A stretch of 64,000 nucleotides of DNA, taken from assembly GCF_000202835.1 (NCBI RefSeq), contig NC_015186.1, positions 124,001 through 188,000 of the forward strand, written 5' to 3'. A program made the position numbers and the translations under genes. This DNA comes from Acidiphilium multivorum AIU301. GTDB lineage: Bacteria; Pseudomonadota; Alphaproteobacteria; Acetobacterales; Acetobacteraceae. Of the stretch, positions 54,626 to 64,000 are shown in pieces (position 1 is the stretch's first letter; each line of letters begins with the position of its first letter). The notes below the pieces were generated by a model that was not told where the DNA came from, ran no database searches, and saw only the letters and a program-made list of their open reading frames with translations.

Positions 54626-57600
54626 TCATTCCGCCGGCAGGGTCGCCAGCCTTCGGGCCCGGCGGCGGCCGAACCCGGTCAGCGCTAGATAGATCACGGG
54701 CGTGGTGTAGAGCGTCAATGCCTGGCAAACGATTAGTCCGCCGATCACCGCGATACCGAGTGGCCGGCGGAGCTGTTCGCCCGTGCCGACTGCGAAGGCG
54801 AGGGGCAGCGCCCCGAGGGCGGCGGCAAGTGACGTCATCATGATGGGCCGGAAGCGTTCGAGGCAGGCGGCGCGGATCGCCTCGGCCGGCGTCATGTCAT
54901 GCTCACGCTCGGCATTCAGCGCGAAATCGACCAGCATGATGCCATTCTTCTTGACGATCCCCATCAGCAGGAAAATGCCGATAATGCCGATGACCGAGAG
55001 CGGTGTGCCGGTCACCAGCAAGGCGAGCAGGGCGCCAACGCCGGCTGACGGCAGCGTGGAGAGAATGGTCAGCGGCTGGACGAGGCTTTCATAGAGTACG
55101 CCTAGCACGATGTAGATCGCGATCAGCGCCGCGAGGATCAGGAGCGGCTCGTCGCTCACCGACTTCATGAAATAACGCGCGTTACCGCCAAAACTGATCT
55201 TCACGGAAGCGGGCAGCGGAAGTGAGGCGATGGCCTGTTTCACCGCGGTGATCGCCTGCCCGAGAGACGTTCCCTTTGCGACATTGAAGCTGATCGTCCC
55301 GGCTGGCAAGCCGTCGAGATGCGTGACGGAGAGCGGTGCCGTCGCCCGGACATAATGCGCGACAGCCGAAAGCGGCAGCGGCCCTTTCGTGCCGGCGACA
55401 TAGATATGCTGGAGATCGACGGGTGAGCGATCCAATCCCTCCGGCACCTTCAGGATCACTGAATACTGGTTCTCGGCCTCGTAAATCCGAGAAATCTGCT
55501 GCTGCGCGAAGGCGTTCTGCAGCACGCCGTCGATCGCCGCAATCGAGACGCCGAGACGCGCAGCCGCGTTGCGGTCTATTTCGACCGTGATCTGGGTCTG
55601 TGCCTTGTTCTGATCGGTCGAGATATTGTCGACCTGCTTTAGCGTGCGCAGCTTCCGTTCGATCTCTGTTGTAACCTGATCCAATCCCGCAAGAGAGGGA
55701 TCGACGACCGAGAAGCTGTATTCTCCGCCATTCGACTGTCCTCCAAAAAACAGGTCCTGCGCCACAAACATGAACGTGGTGATTCCCGGAATCCGCGCGA
55801 GTCGCGCTTGAAGCTGGCGCACGACCTCCTGTGCCGACGCCGTGCGCTCGGATAGCGGCTTGAGCTGGATGAACATCTGACCGCGATTGGCGGTGGAGAA
55901 TCCGTTGGCGACGCCGATGCGCGAACTCACCGTATCCACGGCGGGATTTTTCAGGATCGCAGCAACAACGCGCGCTTCCAGCCGTTTCATCCGCGAGAAT
56001 GACACGTCTGACGGTGCCATCGTATGGCTGATGATCAGCCCCGAATCCTGCTCGGGAATGAACGCCTTGGGTACCTTGATGTAGAGGAAGATGGTCAGGG
56101 CTACGGTGAGCGCGAAGCTCGCCAGCATCAGCCAGCGATGTGCGAGCGCCCAGTCTAGGCTGCGCGCGTAGGCATCGAGGCTGCGCCGGTAGAGCCGGTC
56201 GATCCCACGCGCGATCCGCGAGTCACGCCCCACTTTCGGAGTCCGCCCCATGAAATGCCCGCAAACCATCGGCGTGACCGTGAGCGAGATTGCGCCCGAG
56301 ATCAGGATGGCCACCGAAAGCGTCATCGCGAACTCGTAGAACAGGTCGCCGATGACACCGCCCATCAGCGTGAGCGGGAGGAACACGACGACGAGCGAGA
56401 TCGTGATCGAGATGACGGTGAAACCGATTTGCCGCGCTCCAACCAGAGCCGCCTCGATGCCGCTCAGGCCTCGCTCATGCTGTGTCACAATATTCTCGAT
56501 CATCACGATCGCGTCATCGACCACGAAGCCCACGCAGATGGTCAGCGCCAGCAGGGAAAAATTGTCGAGCGTGAAACCCAGTGCCCACATCACGCCCACG
56601 GTCCCGGCCAGCGAGAGCGGCACCGTGACACCGGCGGCGATGGTCGGCGTCATGCGGCGCATGAACAGCGTGACCACCGCGAGCACGAGCAGGATGGTGA
56701 TCAGCAGCGTGATCTGGATGTCGGCCACACTCGCGCGGATGGTTGTCGTGCGGTCGTTCAGGATCGACAGCTTCACCGACGGCGGCAGCCAGGTGCGGAT
56801 GTCTGGCAGCAGTTTCCTCACGCCCTCGACCGTCTTGATCACGTTGGCGTCGGCGGTCTTGGTGATCTCGATGGTGATCGCCGGCTTGCCGTTCGCGCTC
56901 GCGGCAAGCTGCGTGTTGGCAACGCCGTCGATCACGGAGGCCACGTCCGATAGTCGTAGCAGCGCGCCCGACGCCGATTTGAGCACGATGTCGCGATATT
57001 GCGTTGCGCTGGTGAGCTGTCCGTTGGCAACCAGCGTCCAGGCTCGGTGCGGTCCTTCGATCACGCCGAGCGGCTGTGTGACATTGGCGCTGCGTACTGC
57101 GTTGTAGACATCGGCGCTGGTCAGTCCGGCCGCGGCGAGTGCCTGTGTGTTCAGCCGGATCCTGACGGCCGGCGATCCGCCGCCATAGATGCCGACCTGC
57201 GCCACCCCGGGTACCTGCGCCAGCCTCTGGTCCAGCACCGTGTCGGCAACGTTATAGATCTGCGCTAGGCTCATCGTGTCCGAGGTCAGTGCCAGCGACA
57301 TCACCGGGCGCGACGCCGGATTGAATTCCTTGTAATAGGGCCGTCGTGGCATCGAGGCGGGCAGGTTGGGCAGCGCGGCGTTGATCGCGGCCTGCACCGC
57401 GTGGGCATAGACGCTGATATCCGGCCCTGGATTGAACAACAGCACGACCGATGTCGAACCCACCGAATTCTGTGAGCGGATGTCGTTCACCCCCGGAATC
57501 GTGCCCAGCGCGTGTTCCAGCGGGGCCGCAACGGTGCTCGCCATGATCGCCGGCGAGGCCCCCGGATCGGAAGCGAAGACGACGATTGCGGGAATCGGAA

Positions 57601-57718
57601 TGCTCGGCACCGGTGCGACCGGCAGTTGCAGATAGGCCAGCGCGCCGGCGATCAGGATGCCAAGGGCAAGCAGCGTCGTCCCGATCGGCCGCCGGATGAA
57701 GATCGATGAGACGTTCAC
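54626..57718 (-). CDS. RND pump subunit, MdtC/MuxC type
   Basis: A 1030-residue HAE1-family permease with SIFIRRPIGTTLLALGILIA at the start, TM4 Asp pair in CVGFVVDDAIVMIENIV, and TM10 GIVKKNGIMLVDFALNAERE. It pairs with the MdtB-like protein in a hetero-trimeric pump, as in MdtABC (novobiocin, bile salts, others). It is the last gene of the second efflux operon, 3 bp after its partner, and ends tail to tail with glgA. Confidence 0.9.
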   Translation of the reverse strand: MNVSSIFIRRPIGTTLLALGILIAGALAYLQLPVAPVPSIPIPAIVVFASDPGASPAIMASTVAAPLEHALGTIPGVNDIRSQNSVGSTSVVLLFNPGPDISVYAHAVQAAINAALPNLPASMPRRPYYKEFNPASRPVMSLALTSDTMSLAQIYNVADTVLDQRLAQVPGVAQVGIYGGGSPAVRIRLNTQALAAAGLTSADVYNAVRSANVTQPLGVIEGPHRAWTLVANGQLTSATQYRDIVLKSASGALLRLSDVASVIDGVANTQLAASANGKPAITIEITKTADANVIKTVEGVRKLLPDIRTWLPPSVKLSILNDRTTTIRASVADIQITLLITILLVLAVVTLFMRRMTPTIAAGVTVPLSLAGTVGVMWALGFTLDNFSLLALTICVGFVVDDAIVMIENIVTQHERGLSGIEAALVGARQIGFTVISITISLVVVFLPLTLMGGVIGDLFYEFAMTLSVAILISGAISLTVTPMVCGHFMGRTPKVGRDSRIARGIDRLYRRSLDAYARSLDWALAHRWLMLASFALTVALTIFLYIKVPKAFIPEQDSGLIISHTMAPSDVSFSRMKRLEARVVAAILKNPAVDTVSSRIGVANGFSTANRGQMFIQLKPLSERTASAQEVVRQLQARLARIPGITTFMFVAQDLFFGGQSNGGEYSFSVVDPSLAGLDQVTTEIERKLRTLKQVDNISTDQNKAQTQITVEIDRNAAARLGVSIAAIDGVLQNAFAQQQISRIYEAENQYSVILKVPEGLDRSPVDLQHIYVAGTKGPLPLSAVAHYVRATAPLSVTHLDGLPAGTISFNVAKGTSLGQAITAVKQAIASLPLPASVKISFGGNARYFMKSVSDEPLLILAALIAIYIVLGVLYESLVQPLTILSTLPSAGVGALLALLVTGTPLSVIGIIGIFLLMGIVKKNGIMLVDFALNAEREHDMTPAEAIRAACLERFRPIMMTSLAAALGALPLAFAVGTGEQLRRPLGIAVIGGLIVCQALTLYTTPVIYLALTGFGRRRARRLATLPAE

Positions 57719-57721
57719 CGC

Positions 57722-60700
57722 CTATTCCGCCGGGCCAGTCTGTGCCGCCGGCGCTTCCCGCCGTGCCGGCCGCAGCCGGTCCATCGCGAGGTAGATCACC
57801 GGTGTCGTGAACAGCGTGAGCAACTGGCTGACCAGCAATCCGCCAATGATGGTGATGCCGAGCGGCGCGCGCAGTTCCGCGCCCGCGCCGCCTTCCAGCA
57901 CCAGCGGCACCGCGCCGAGCAGGGCCGCCATCGTCGTCATCATGATCGGGCGAAACCGCAGGATCGCCGCCTCGGTGATCGCCGCCTCCGGGCTCAGCCC
58001 CCGCGTGCGCTCAGCCTCGATCGCGAAATCGACCATGATGATGCCGTTCTTCTTCACGATGCCCATCAGCAGCACGATGCCGACCAGTGCCACCAGGGTG
58101 AAATCCGCACCGAAGAGCATCAGCGCGAGCAGCGCGCCGATCCCCGCCGAGGGCAGGGTGGAGAGGATCGTCACCGGATGGATCGTGCTTTCGTAAAGCA
58201 CCCCGAGCACGATGTAGATGACGACGAGGGCCGCGAAAATCAGCCACGGCTCCTGCGCGAGCGAGGTTTCGAACTCGGCCGCCGCCCCCGAGAACCGTCC
58301 GCTGATGGTATCCGGCACGCCGAGTTTTTGCTCCGCACTGCGTATCGCGCTCTCGGCCGCGCCGAGTGACGCGCCCTTCGCGAGATTGAAGCTGAGCGTC
58401 ACCGAGGGAAACTGGTCTTCCCGGGTGATTGCGAGTGGTCCGTAGCGCTGGTCGATCTTCGCCACCTCCAGCAGCGGCACTTCGCCGGCTACCGACGTGC
58501 TGACGCTGCCCGCGGCCCCCGTTGCCGTCGTGCTGTTTCCGCTCACCGATCCGCCGGGGCCGAGCGCCGTGGACGAGACGCTCGCCGAAAGACTGCCGGT
58601 TGGCACATAGATGCTGGCCAGCGCCTGCGGCGATCGCGCATAGGCGGGATCCACGCCGAGCACCACGCGATACTGCGCGTTCTGCGTATAGATCGTGCTG
58701 ACCTGCCGCTGGCCGAACGCGTCGTAGAGCGTCGCCTCGATCGTCGCCATCGAAATGCCAAGCCGTGCCGCCGCGGCGCGGTTGACGTCGATATAGGTCT
58801 CCAGCCCCTGGTTCTGCTGGTCGCTGGCGAGGTCGGTAATCTGCGGCAGGGCGGCTAGGGCGGCGCGGATCTTCGGCGCCCATGCGTCAAGTTCCGTCTG
58901 GTCGGCGTCGGTGAGCGTGTATTGATATTGCGTGGGCGAGACACGCGAGGAAAGCGTGATGTCCTGCACCGGCTGCATGTAGGCATGCAGTCCTGGAATC
59001 CCGGCCAGCCGCGCCTGCAGCCGCGACATCACCGTGTCGATCGCGGGGCGCTGGCCGATCGGCTTGAGCGTGATGCCGAGCCGGCCGGTATTCGGCGTCG
59101 GGTTGGTCAGGCCGGACCCCAGCAGCGAAGTGACGCCCGCCACCGCCGGGTCGGCGCGTATCGCCCTGATCGCCCGGTCCTGCAGCCGCGTCATCGCATC
59201 GAGCGAAATGCTCTGCGCGCCTTCCGTCACGGCGACGATCGCGCCGGTATCCTCCTGCGGCAGCAACGCCTTCGGGATGATCGCGAACAGGATGCCGGTG
59301 GCCACGACCGTCGCCCCGAAGGTGGCGAGCATCAGCCGCTGGTGCCGCAGGCTCCAGGCCAGGCCGGCGCGGTAGCGCTCCCGCACGCTCGCCAGCGCCG
59401 CCTCCGCCGCGCGCGCGATCCGTCCCGGCTGCGAGGCCTCGGCGCCGCGCAGCAGCCGCGCGCTCATCATCGGCGTCAGCGTGAGCGACACCACCGCCGA
59501 GATCACCACCGCGATCGACAGCGTTACCGCGAATTCCGAGAACAGCCGCCCGATCACTCCCGGCATGAACAGCAGTGGAATGAATACCGCGACCAGAGAC
59601 ACGGTGAGCGACACGATGGTGAAGCCGATCTGCGCGCTGCCGAGATAGGCGGCCCTCAGCGGCGACTCGCCCTGTTCGATGAAGCGGACGATGTTCTCGA
59701 TCATCACGATCGCGTCGTCGACCACGAAGCCCGAAGCGACGGTAAGCGCCATCAGCGAGAGATTGTCGAGCTGGAAACCAAGTTCGTTCATCACCGCGAA
59801 GGTCGCGACGATCGAGAGCGGCAACGCCACCGCCGGCACCAGGACCGCGCGCGGATTGGGCAGAAACAGGAAGATCACCAGCACGACGAGAAGGGCTGCG
59901 GTGATCAGCGTGATCTGCACGTCCCGCACCGAGGCACGGATCGTCCCCGTCCGGTCGGCGACGACTTTCACATCGATGCCCGGCGGCATCGCCGCGCGCA
60001 GCCCCGCCAGCGCAGCCCGCACATCCGCCACCGTGCTGACGATGTTCGCCCCGGGCTGGCGCTGGATATCGACCACCACCGCCGGCGTGCCGTCATAACT
60101 CGCGCTCTGCAGGTCGTTCTCGAGGCCAGGGCTCACCGTCCCCACCGCCGACAGCCGCACCGGCGCGCCATTGCGATAGGCGATGATCAGGTCGCGATAC
60201 TGCGCCGGCATGGTAATCTGGTCGTTGGCGCCGATCGTGTAGGCCTGATTATGCCCGTCCAGCGCGCCCTTGGCGCCGGACTGGTTGGCATTGGCGATGG
60301 CGTTGCGCACATCCTCGAGCGACACGCCATAGGCAGCGAGCCGCGCCGGGTTCACCTCAATGCGGATTGCCTTGGTCAGCCCGCCCTCGACCGTCACCTT
60401 GCCCACCCCCTTCACCTGAGAGAGCTTGGGCACAAGCCGGGTCTGCGCCGCATCCGCGATGGCGTCGAGCGGCAGCGTGCGCGAGGTCAGCGCCAGCGTC
60501 AGGATCGGTGCGTCCGCTGGATTCACCTCGGAATAGGTCGGCGGATATTGCAGGTTTGGTGGCAGCGTGCCCGAGGCGGCGTTGATCGCGGCCTGAACGT
60601 CCTGGGCGGCCGTCGTCATCGGCATCGAGAGGTCGAACCGCAGCGTGATCGCGCTGGTCCCCTGGCTCGAGATCGAACTCATCGCCGCCAGCCCCGCGAT

Positions 60701-60919
60701 CTGCCCGAACTGCCGCTCGAGCGGCGCGGTCAGCAGTTTCGAGGCGGTATCCGGCGAGGCGCCGGGAAGCTTGGTCACCACCTGGATCGTCGGAAAATCG
60801 ACCTGTGGCAGCGAGGAGACCGGCAGTGCCCGATAGCCCATCGCGCCGATCAGCAGCAGCGCGATCGCGAGCAGCGATGTCGCGACCGGCCGGGCGATGA
60901 ACGGGGCGGAAATGTTCAC
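57722..60919 (-). CDS. RND pump subunit, MdtB/MuxB type, with low-complexity insertion
   Basis: A 1065-residue HAE1 permease: APFIARPVATSLLAIALLLI, TVASGFVVDDAIVMIENIVR, GIVKKNGIIMVDFAIEAERT. Around residues 780-815 a Gly/Ser/Thr/Ala-rich stretch (SLSASVSSTALGPGGSVSGN and on) interrupts the second periplasmic loop, where relatives have a short turn. Its start overlaps the adaptor stop by 4 bp. Confidence 0.9.
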   Translation of the reverse strand: MNISAPFIARPVATSLLAIALLLIGAMGYRALPVSSLPQVDFPTIQVVTKLPGASPDTASKLLTAPLERQFGQIAGLAAMSSISSQGTSAITLRFDLSMPMTTAAQDVQAAINAASGTLPPNLQYPPTYSEVNPADAPILTLALTSRTLPLDAIADAAQTRLVPKLSQVKGVGKVTVEGGLTKAIRIEVNPARLAAYGVSLEDVRNAIANANQSGAKGALDGHNQAYTIGANDQITMPAQYRDLIIAYRNGAPVRLSAVGTVSPGLENDLQSASYDGTPAVVVDIQRQPGANIVSTVADVRAALAGLRAAMPPGIDVKVVADRTGTIRASVRDVQITLITAALLVVLVIFLFLPNPRAVLVPAVALPLSIVATFAVMNELGFQLDNLSLMALTVASGFVVDDAIVMIENIVRFIEQGESPLRAAYLGSAQIGFTIVSLTVSLVAVFIPLLFMPGVIGRLFSEFAVTLSIAVVISAVVSLTLTPMMSARLLRGAEASQPGRIARAAEAALASVRERYRAGLAWSLRHQRLMLATFGATVVATGILFAIIPKALLPQEDTGAIVAVTEGAQSISLDAMTRLQDRAIRAIRADPAVAGVTSLLGSGLTNPTPNTGRLGITLKPIGQRPAIDTVMSRLQARLAGIPGLHAYMQPVQDITLSSRVSPTQYQYTLTDADQTELDAWAPKIRAALAALPQITDLASDQQNQGLETYIDVNRAAAARLGISMATIEATLYDAFGQRQVSTIYTQNAQYRVVLGVDPAYARSPQALASIYVPTGSLSASVSSTALGPGGSVSGNSTTATGAAGSVSTSVAGEVPLLEVAKIDQRYGPLAITREDQFPSVTLSFNLAKGASLGAAESAIRSAEQKLGVPDTISGRFSGAAAEFETSLAQEPWLIFAALVVIYIVLGVLYESTIHPVTILSTLPSAGIGALLALMLFGADFTLVALVGIVLLMGIVKKNGIIMVDFAIEAERTRGLSPEAAITEAAILRFRPIMMTTMAALLGAVPLVLEGGAGAELRAPLGITIIGGLLVSQLLTLFTTPVIYLAMDRLRPARREAPAAQTGPAE

Positions 60920-62076
60920 GGCGCGCCGGCGGAACCCGTGACGATGTGGATCGCCGATCCGCCCTTCAGGCGCGAATTGCCCTCGGTCACCGCCTCGTCG
61001 CCAGGGACAAGTCCGCTGGTGACGACCACGACGCGCGCCGTCTGCACGCCGAGCGTCACTTTCTGGTCAATCACGGTGAACGATCCCCCCTTCTTGGCCG
61101 GCGGCTTCACGAGAAAGACGAAGCTACCGGAAGGTCCCTGCTGCACCGCGACCGGTGGCACGGTCACCGCATTGTCGATCGTCCGGACCAGCGTGCGGAC
61201 GTTCACATAGGCGCCGGGCCACAGCGTGAGGTCCGGATTTGCAAACGTGCCCTTCAGCGTCAGCGTTCCCGTGTTCGCATTCACCGTGTTGTCGAGAACG
61301 GCGAGCGTGCCGTGGTCGAGCACCTTCGCGGTCTGCGGATCGCCCTCCTCGGTGGCGAGCAGGTCAACCTTGCCACGCTTCATCGCGGCGATGATCGCCG
61401 GCAGATCCTGCTGCGGCAGGCTGAACTGCACGGAGATCGGCTGCAGCGTGTTGATCACCACGATGCCGCTGGTAGTGCTTGGGCTGACGATATTGCCGGC
61501 ATTCACCTGGAGGATGCCGGTGCGTCCGGAAATCGGCGCGGTGATCCGCGTATAGCCGAGATTGATCCGGTCGGTCTCGATGCTGGCCTCGTCCTGCTTC
61601 ACCAGCGCCCGATCCTCGGCGGCGGTGGCGAGCGCCGTCGCCGCCTGCAGTTTCGAGGTGTAGTTCTGCTTGACCAGCGAGGCGTATTGTCGCGCCTGCA
61701 TTTCCGCGTTGGCGAGACTCGCCTTGTCCTGCGCAAGCTTCGCCTCCGCCTGGTCGAGTGTCGCGCGATAGGGCGCGGGATCGATCTCCGCGAGAAGATC
61801 GCCCTTCTTCACGAACTGGCCGGGCGTGAACAGGATTCTGGTGAGCGGCCCGGTGATCATCGGCTGCACCGTCACCGTGTGGTAGGCGACGACGGTGCCG
61901 AGCGCATCGAGGTAGACGGGCACGTTCTGCCGCGTCGCCTTCGCCACCTCCACAGGAATCGCCGTTGCCCCGCCGCCGTGCGCGGGTTTCGTCCGGTGCG
62001 CCAGCCGGTACGCCACCGCGCCGACAAGGGCGAGCGCCACCAGCCCGAAAATGATCCGTCCGCGCCGTTTCGCCAT
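60916..62076 (-). CDS. RND adaptor, MdtA type
   Basis: A 386-residue membrane fusion protein: N-terminal helix (IIFGLVALALVGAVAYRLAH), RQNVPVYLDALGTVVAYHTV, first lipoyl half, coiled coil (YRATLDQAEAKLAQDKASLA), second half ITAPISGRTGILQVNAGNIV, and C-terminal barrel. It links the two permeases to the outer-membrane factor and overlaps the MdtB gene. Confidence 0.92.
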   Translation of the reverse strand: MAKRRGRIIFGLVALALVGAVAYRLAHRTKPAHGGGATAIPVEVAKATRQNVPVYLDALGTVVAYHTVTVQPMITGPLTRILFTPGQFVKKGDLLAEIDPAPYRATLDQAEAKLAQDKASLANAEMQARQYASLVKQNYTSKLQAATALATAAEDRALVKQDEASIETDRINLGYTRITAPISGRTGILQVNAGNIVSPSTTSGIVVINTLQPISVQFSLPQQDLPAIIAAMKRGKVDLLATEEGDPQTAKVLDHGTLAVLDNTVNANTGTLTLKGTFANPDLTLWPGAYVNVRTLVRTIDNAVTVPPVAVQQGPSGSFVFLVKPPAKKGGSFTVIDQKVTLGVQTARVVVVTSGLVPGDEAVTEGNSRLKGGSAIHIVTGSAGAP

Positions 62077-62078
62077 CG

Positions 62079-63485
62079 TCAGTGATCCTTGCCGGCGCCG
62101 GCCGTCCAGCCACCGCCCATCGCCTTGTAGAGATTGACCGCGGCATCGAGCCGGGTGAGCCGCGTCGTCACCAGCGTCGTCTCGTCCGACAGCAGGGTCT
62201 GCTCGGCGTTCAGCACCGTGCCGATATCGACCACGCCGGCCCTGAGCTGCGCCCTGGCGCCATCCAGCGCGGCTCGGGCGCGTGCGACCGCAACCTGCTG
62301 CAGCGCTTCCTGGTCGGTGGCGTAGCGCAGCGCGGTCATCGCGGTCTCGACATCGGTGAAAGCCTGCACCACCGCCTGCTCGTATTTTGCGACATCTTCC
62401 CGATAGGTCGCGCGGCTCACCCGCAGCTGCCCGGTCAGTGTACCGCCCTCGAAGATCGGCTGGGCGATCGAGGTTGCCGCCGAGATCAGTGTCGAGCCTG
62501 GCGCAAAGAGAAGGTTCAGCGCCTTGCTCTGCCAGCCGCCCGAGCCGGTCAGCGTGATCGACGGGAAGAACGCCGCGATCGCGCCACGCACATTGGCGTT
62601 GGCGGCGATCAGGTTGGCCTTCGCCTCCGCGATGTCGGGCCGGCGCTCCAGCAGTCCGGCCGGCAGTCCCGGCGCCAGCGCCGGCACCGTCAGCGCGCCG
62701 AGCGAGCCGCCCCGCACGCGCAGGAATTCCGGCGCCCGCCCCGTCAGGATGCCGAGGCCGATCGCCTCCTGGCGCATCTGCGAGACCAGGTTGGGAATGT
62801 TCGCCCGCTCAGACGCAACCAGCGCAGCCTGCTGCGCCACCGTCGGTGCATCGACGATCCCGGCCCGCAGTTCCGCCCGCAACTGTGCGAGCAGCCCCTC
62901 CGCCGCCTTCAGATTGCGTTGCGCAATTCCCAGCTGGTCCTGGTACGCCAGTACCTGGAAATAGACGGTGGCGACCGAGGCTTCGGCGGTCAGTGCCACC
63001 GTCGCCGCGTTGAATTCCGCCGCCGCCGCGTTCGCCTGCGCCGCGCGCAGCGCGTCATAGTTCTTGCCCCAGAAATCGAGCTGGTAGGAGGCCTGGAACG
63101 TCGCGGTGAAGCTGCGCGTATCCACCGCCTGCAGCCCGTTGCCGGCATTCGCCTGGATCTGCTGGAATGACCCGCTGCCGCTGCCCGTGATCGCTGGCAG
63201 CAGTGGCGCGCCGGCGATCTGTGCCTGCGCGTTGGCCGCCTCGAGCTGGTCGATCGCCTCGATCACCGAGAAATTGTGTGCCTTCGCCGCTTCCACCAGC
63301 CGGTCGAGCTCCGGCGAGCCGAAATGGCGCCACCATCCGGGCTTCGGCCAGGCCGGCTTTGCGTCCGCGGTGGCCGAAAACCGCGCCGGCACATTGGTCT
63401 GCGGCATGTTGAACGCGGGACCGACGGCGCAGCCTGCAAGTCCCGGCGTCAGCAGCGCGGCGGCGGCGAGGCGGAGGCGCCTCAT
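62079..63485 (-). CDS. Outer-membrane efflux lipoprotein of the second RND system
   Basis: A 468-residue NodT/OprM-type factor: lipoprotein signal RRLRLAAAALLTPGLAGC, then AVGPAFNMP, and two efflux repeats (AHNFSVIEAIDQLEAANAQA; ERRPDIAEAKANLIAANANV). The longer upstream frame is rejected because the ATG at 63485 starts a normal signal peptide. It is the first gene of the operon, 2 bp from the adaptor. Confidence 0.9.
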   Translation of the reverse strand: MRRLRLAAAALLTPGLAGCAVGPAFNMPQTNVPARFSATADAKPAWPKPGWWRHFGSPELDRLVEAAKAHNFSVIEAIDQLEAANAQAQIAGAPLLPAITGSGSGSFQQIQANAGNGLQAVDTRSFTATFQASYQLDFWGKNYDALRAAQANAAAAEFNAATVALTAEASVATVYFQVLAYQDQLGIAQRNLKAAEGLLAQLRAELRAGIVDAPTVAQQAALVASERANIPNLVSQMRQEAIGLGILTGRAPEFLRVRGGSLGALTVPALAPGLPAGLLERRPDIAEAKANLIAANANVRGAIAAFFPSITLTGSGGWQSKALNLLFAPGSTLISAATSIAQPIFEGGTLTGQLRVSRATYREDVAKYEQAVVQAFTDVETAMTALRYATDQEALQQVAVARARAALDGARAQLRAGVVDIGTVLNAEQTLLSDETTLVTTRLTRLDAAVNLYKAMGGGWTAGAGKDH

Positions 63486-63615
63486 GCGGTGATTGGTCGT
63501 CGTGTCACGCGCCTCTGGCCTTTCCGCGCCCGTCTTCTCGTCCCGATACGACTTCAGGCCTGACGTATTTTTTGATGTCTGACGCACGATTCAAGACCTC
63601 CTGCGCCGGCCGCGG

Positions 63616-64000
63616 TCAGGGACGCCAGCGCAAGGCGGACGGCGGCGGCGAGGTCGGATCATAGTTGATCCATGAACCGTTGGTCAGTGACTGTCCGGTG
63701 AGTGCCAGGATGAAGGCCCAATGGCTGACCACCAGCGTCTCCCGCCAATCCGGCCGCGCCGCCATCGCCGCGCGGAACCGATTCGCGCGTTCGATCACCG
63801 CCTCCTCCGTCTCGGTTTCGTCAGGCCACCAGCGAGTCGGCAGGTGCGCGAAATCGTGATCCGGGAACCTCTCGGCAAGGCGATCCGGTGGGCTGCCGAT
63901 ATCGCAGGTGAAGTGGAACCGCTCGCGGATCTCCGCCGAGATTTCGACATCGAGGGGCCGCCGCGCCAGCACCGGCGCTGCCGTCTGCAGCGTACGGGTA
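63616..64000 (-). CDS. Histidine phosphatase family protein (cut by right edge)
   Basis: The frame is open to the window edge. The visible part begins TRTLQTAAPVLARRPLDVEI and contains TETEEAVIERANRFRAAMAA and the second catalytic His in ETLVVSHWAFILALTGQ. This is a phosphoglycerate-mutase-like phosphatase lacking its N-terminal RHG motif only because the window ends. Substrate unknown. Confidence 0.8.
   Translation of the reverse strand, partial: TRTLQTAAPVLARRPLDVEISAEIRERFHFTCDIGSPPDRLAERFPDHDFAHLPTRWWPDETETEEAVIERANRFRAAMAARPDWRETLVVSHWAFILALTGQSLTNGSWINYDPTSPPPSALRWRP

Noticed and set aside
58922-61210. A 762-codon plus-strand open frame across the RND genes
   Set aside because: Highly Arg/His-rich mirror frame of a GC-rich coding strand; the antisense genes are complete RND and adaptor genes.

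Overview
The window reads as chromosomal DNA of a GC-rich alphaproteobacterium. FlaF/FlbT flagellin control, the hopanoid block hpnABCDE, the tsaD/hemC-hemD-mitofilin-hemY arrangement and a Caulobacter-type XylD dehydratase all fit. An IS1380-family element and the general style point to an acidophilic or acetic-acid-type member of the Acetobacteraceae (Acidiphilium-like), but that genus-level placement is inference.

Layout. 1-5.5 kb: end of an AsmA-like gene, nicotinamidase, an SDR dehydrogenase with a xylonate-type dehydratase (sugar-acid catabolism), and a permuted NlpC/P60-like protein behind a tiny coupled leader ORF. 5.0-12.2 kb: a tripartite RND efflux operon (outer-membrane factor, adaptor, pump) ending in a CueR-type MerR regulator, with a divergent TetR gene. 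12.1-19.3 kb: an orphan PaaX repressor followed by a pile-up of insertion sequences. These are an IS3 tail, IS5, a frameshifted IS1380, an eroded IS256, two IS630 pieces, an intact IS110/IS1111 element with a structured 3' non-coding region that could be its bridge RNA, and an IS5/IS427 element with a frameshift-fused transposase. 19.3-32.9 kb: an aminotransferase, then a flagellar block. On the minus strand this is flgE, flgK-flgL, flagellin, flbT, flaF, a DUF1217 gene, a TPR gene and a TPR-GT41 glycosyltransferase; fliK and flgD are divergent on the plus strand. The glycosylation end is noticeably AT-richer than its surroundings. 33.0-36.0 kb: an outer-membrane porin divergent from a ROK regulator. 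36.4-43.0 kb: hpnA-B-C-D-E with overlapping stops and starts (squalene synthesis and hopanoid decoration), a divergent HpnL-like membrane protein and a GlsB/YeaQ protein. 43.1-49.2 kb: acyltransferase-3, the heme genes hemC-hemD-mitofilin-hemY, and divergent tsaD. 49.3-54.6 kb: glycogen cluster glgP-glgC-glgA. 54.6-63.5 kb: a second RND system (OMF-MdtA-MdtB-MdtC type). The right edge cuts a histidine phosphatase gene.

Functional themes are envelope robustness (hopanoids, two RND pumps, porin), motility with probable flagellin O-glycosylation, carbon storage and sugar-acid use. The most unusual material is the IS pile-up, especially the candidate bridge-RNA region of the IS110 element, and regulatory details in the flagellar block: structured flagellin leader, sigma-54 sites and an over-long FlaF frame.
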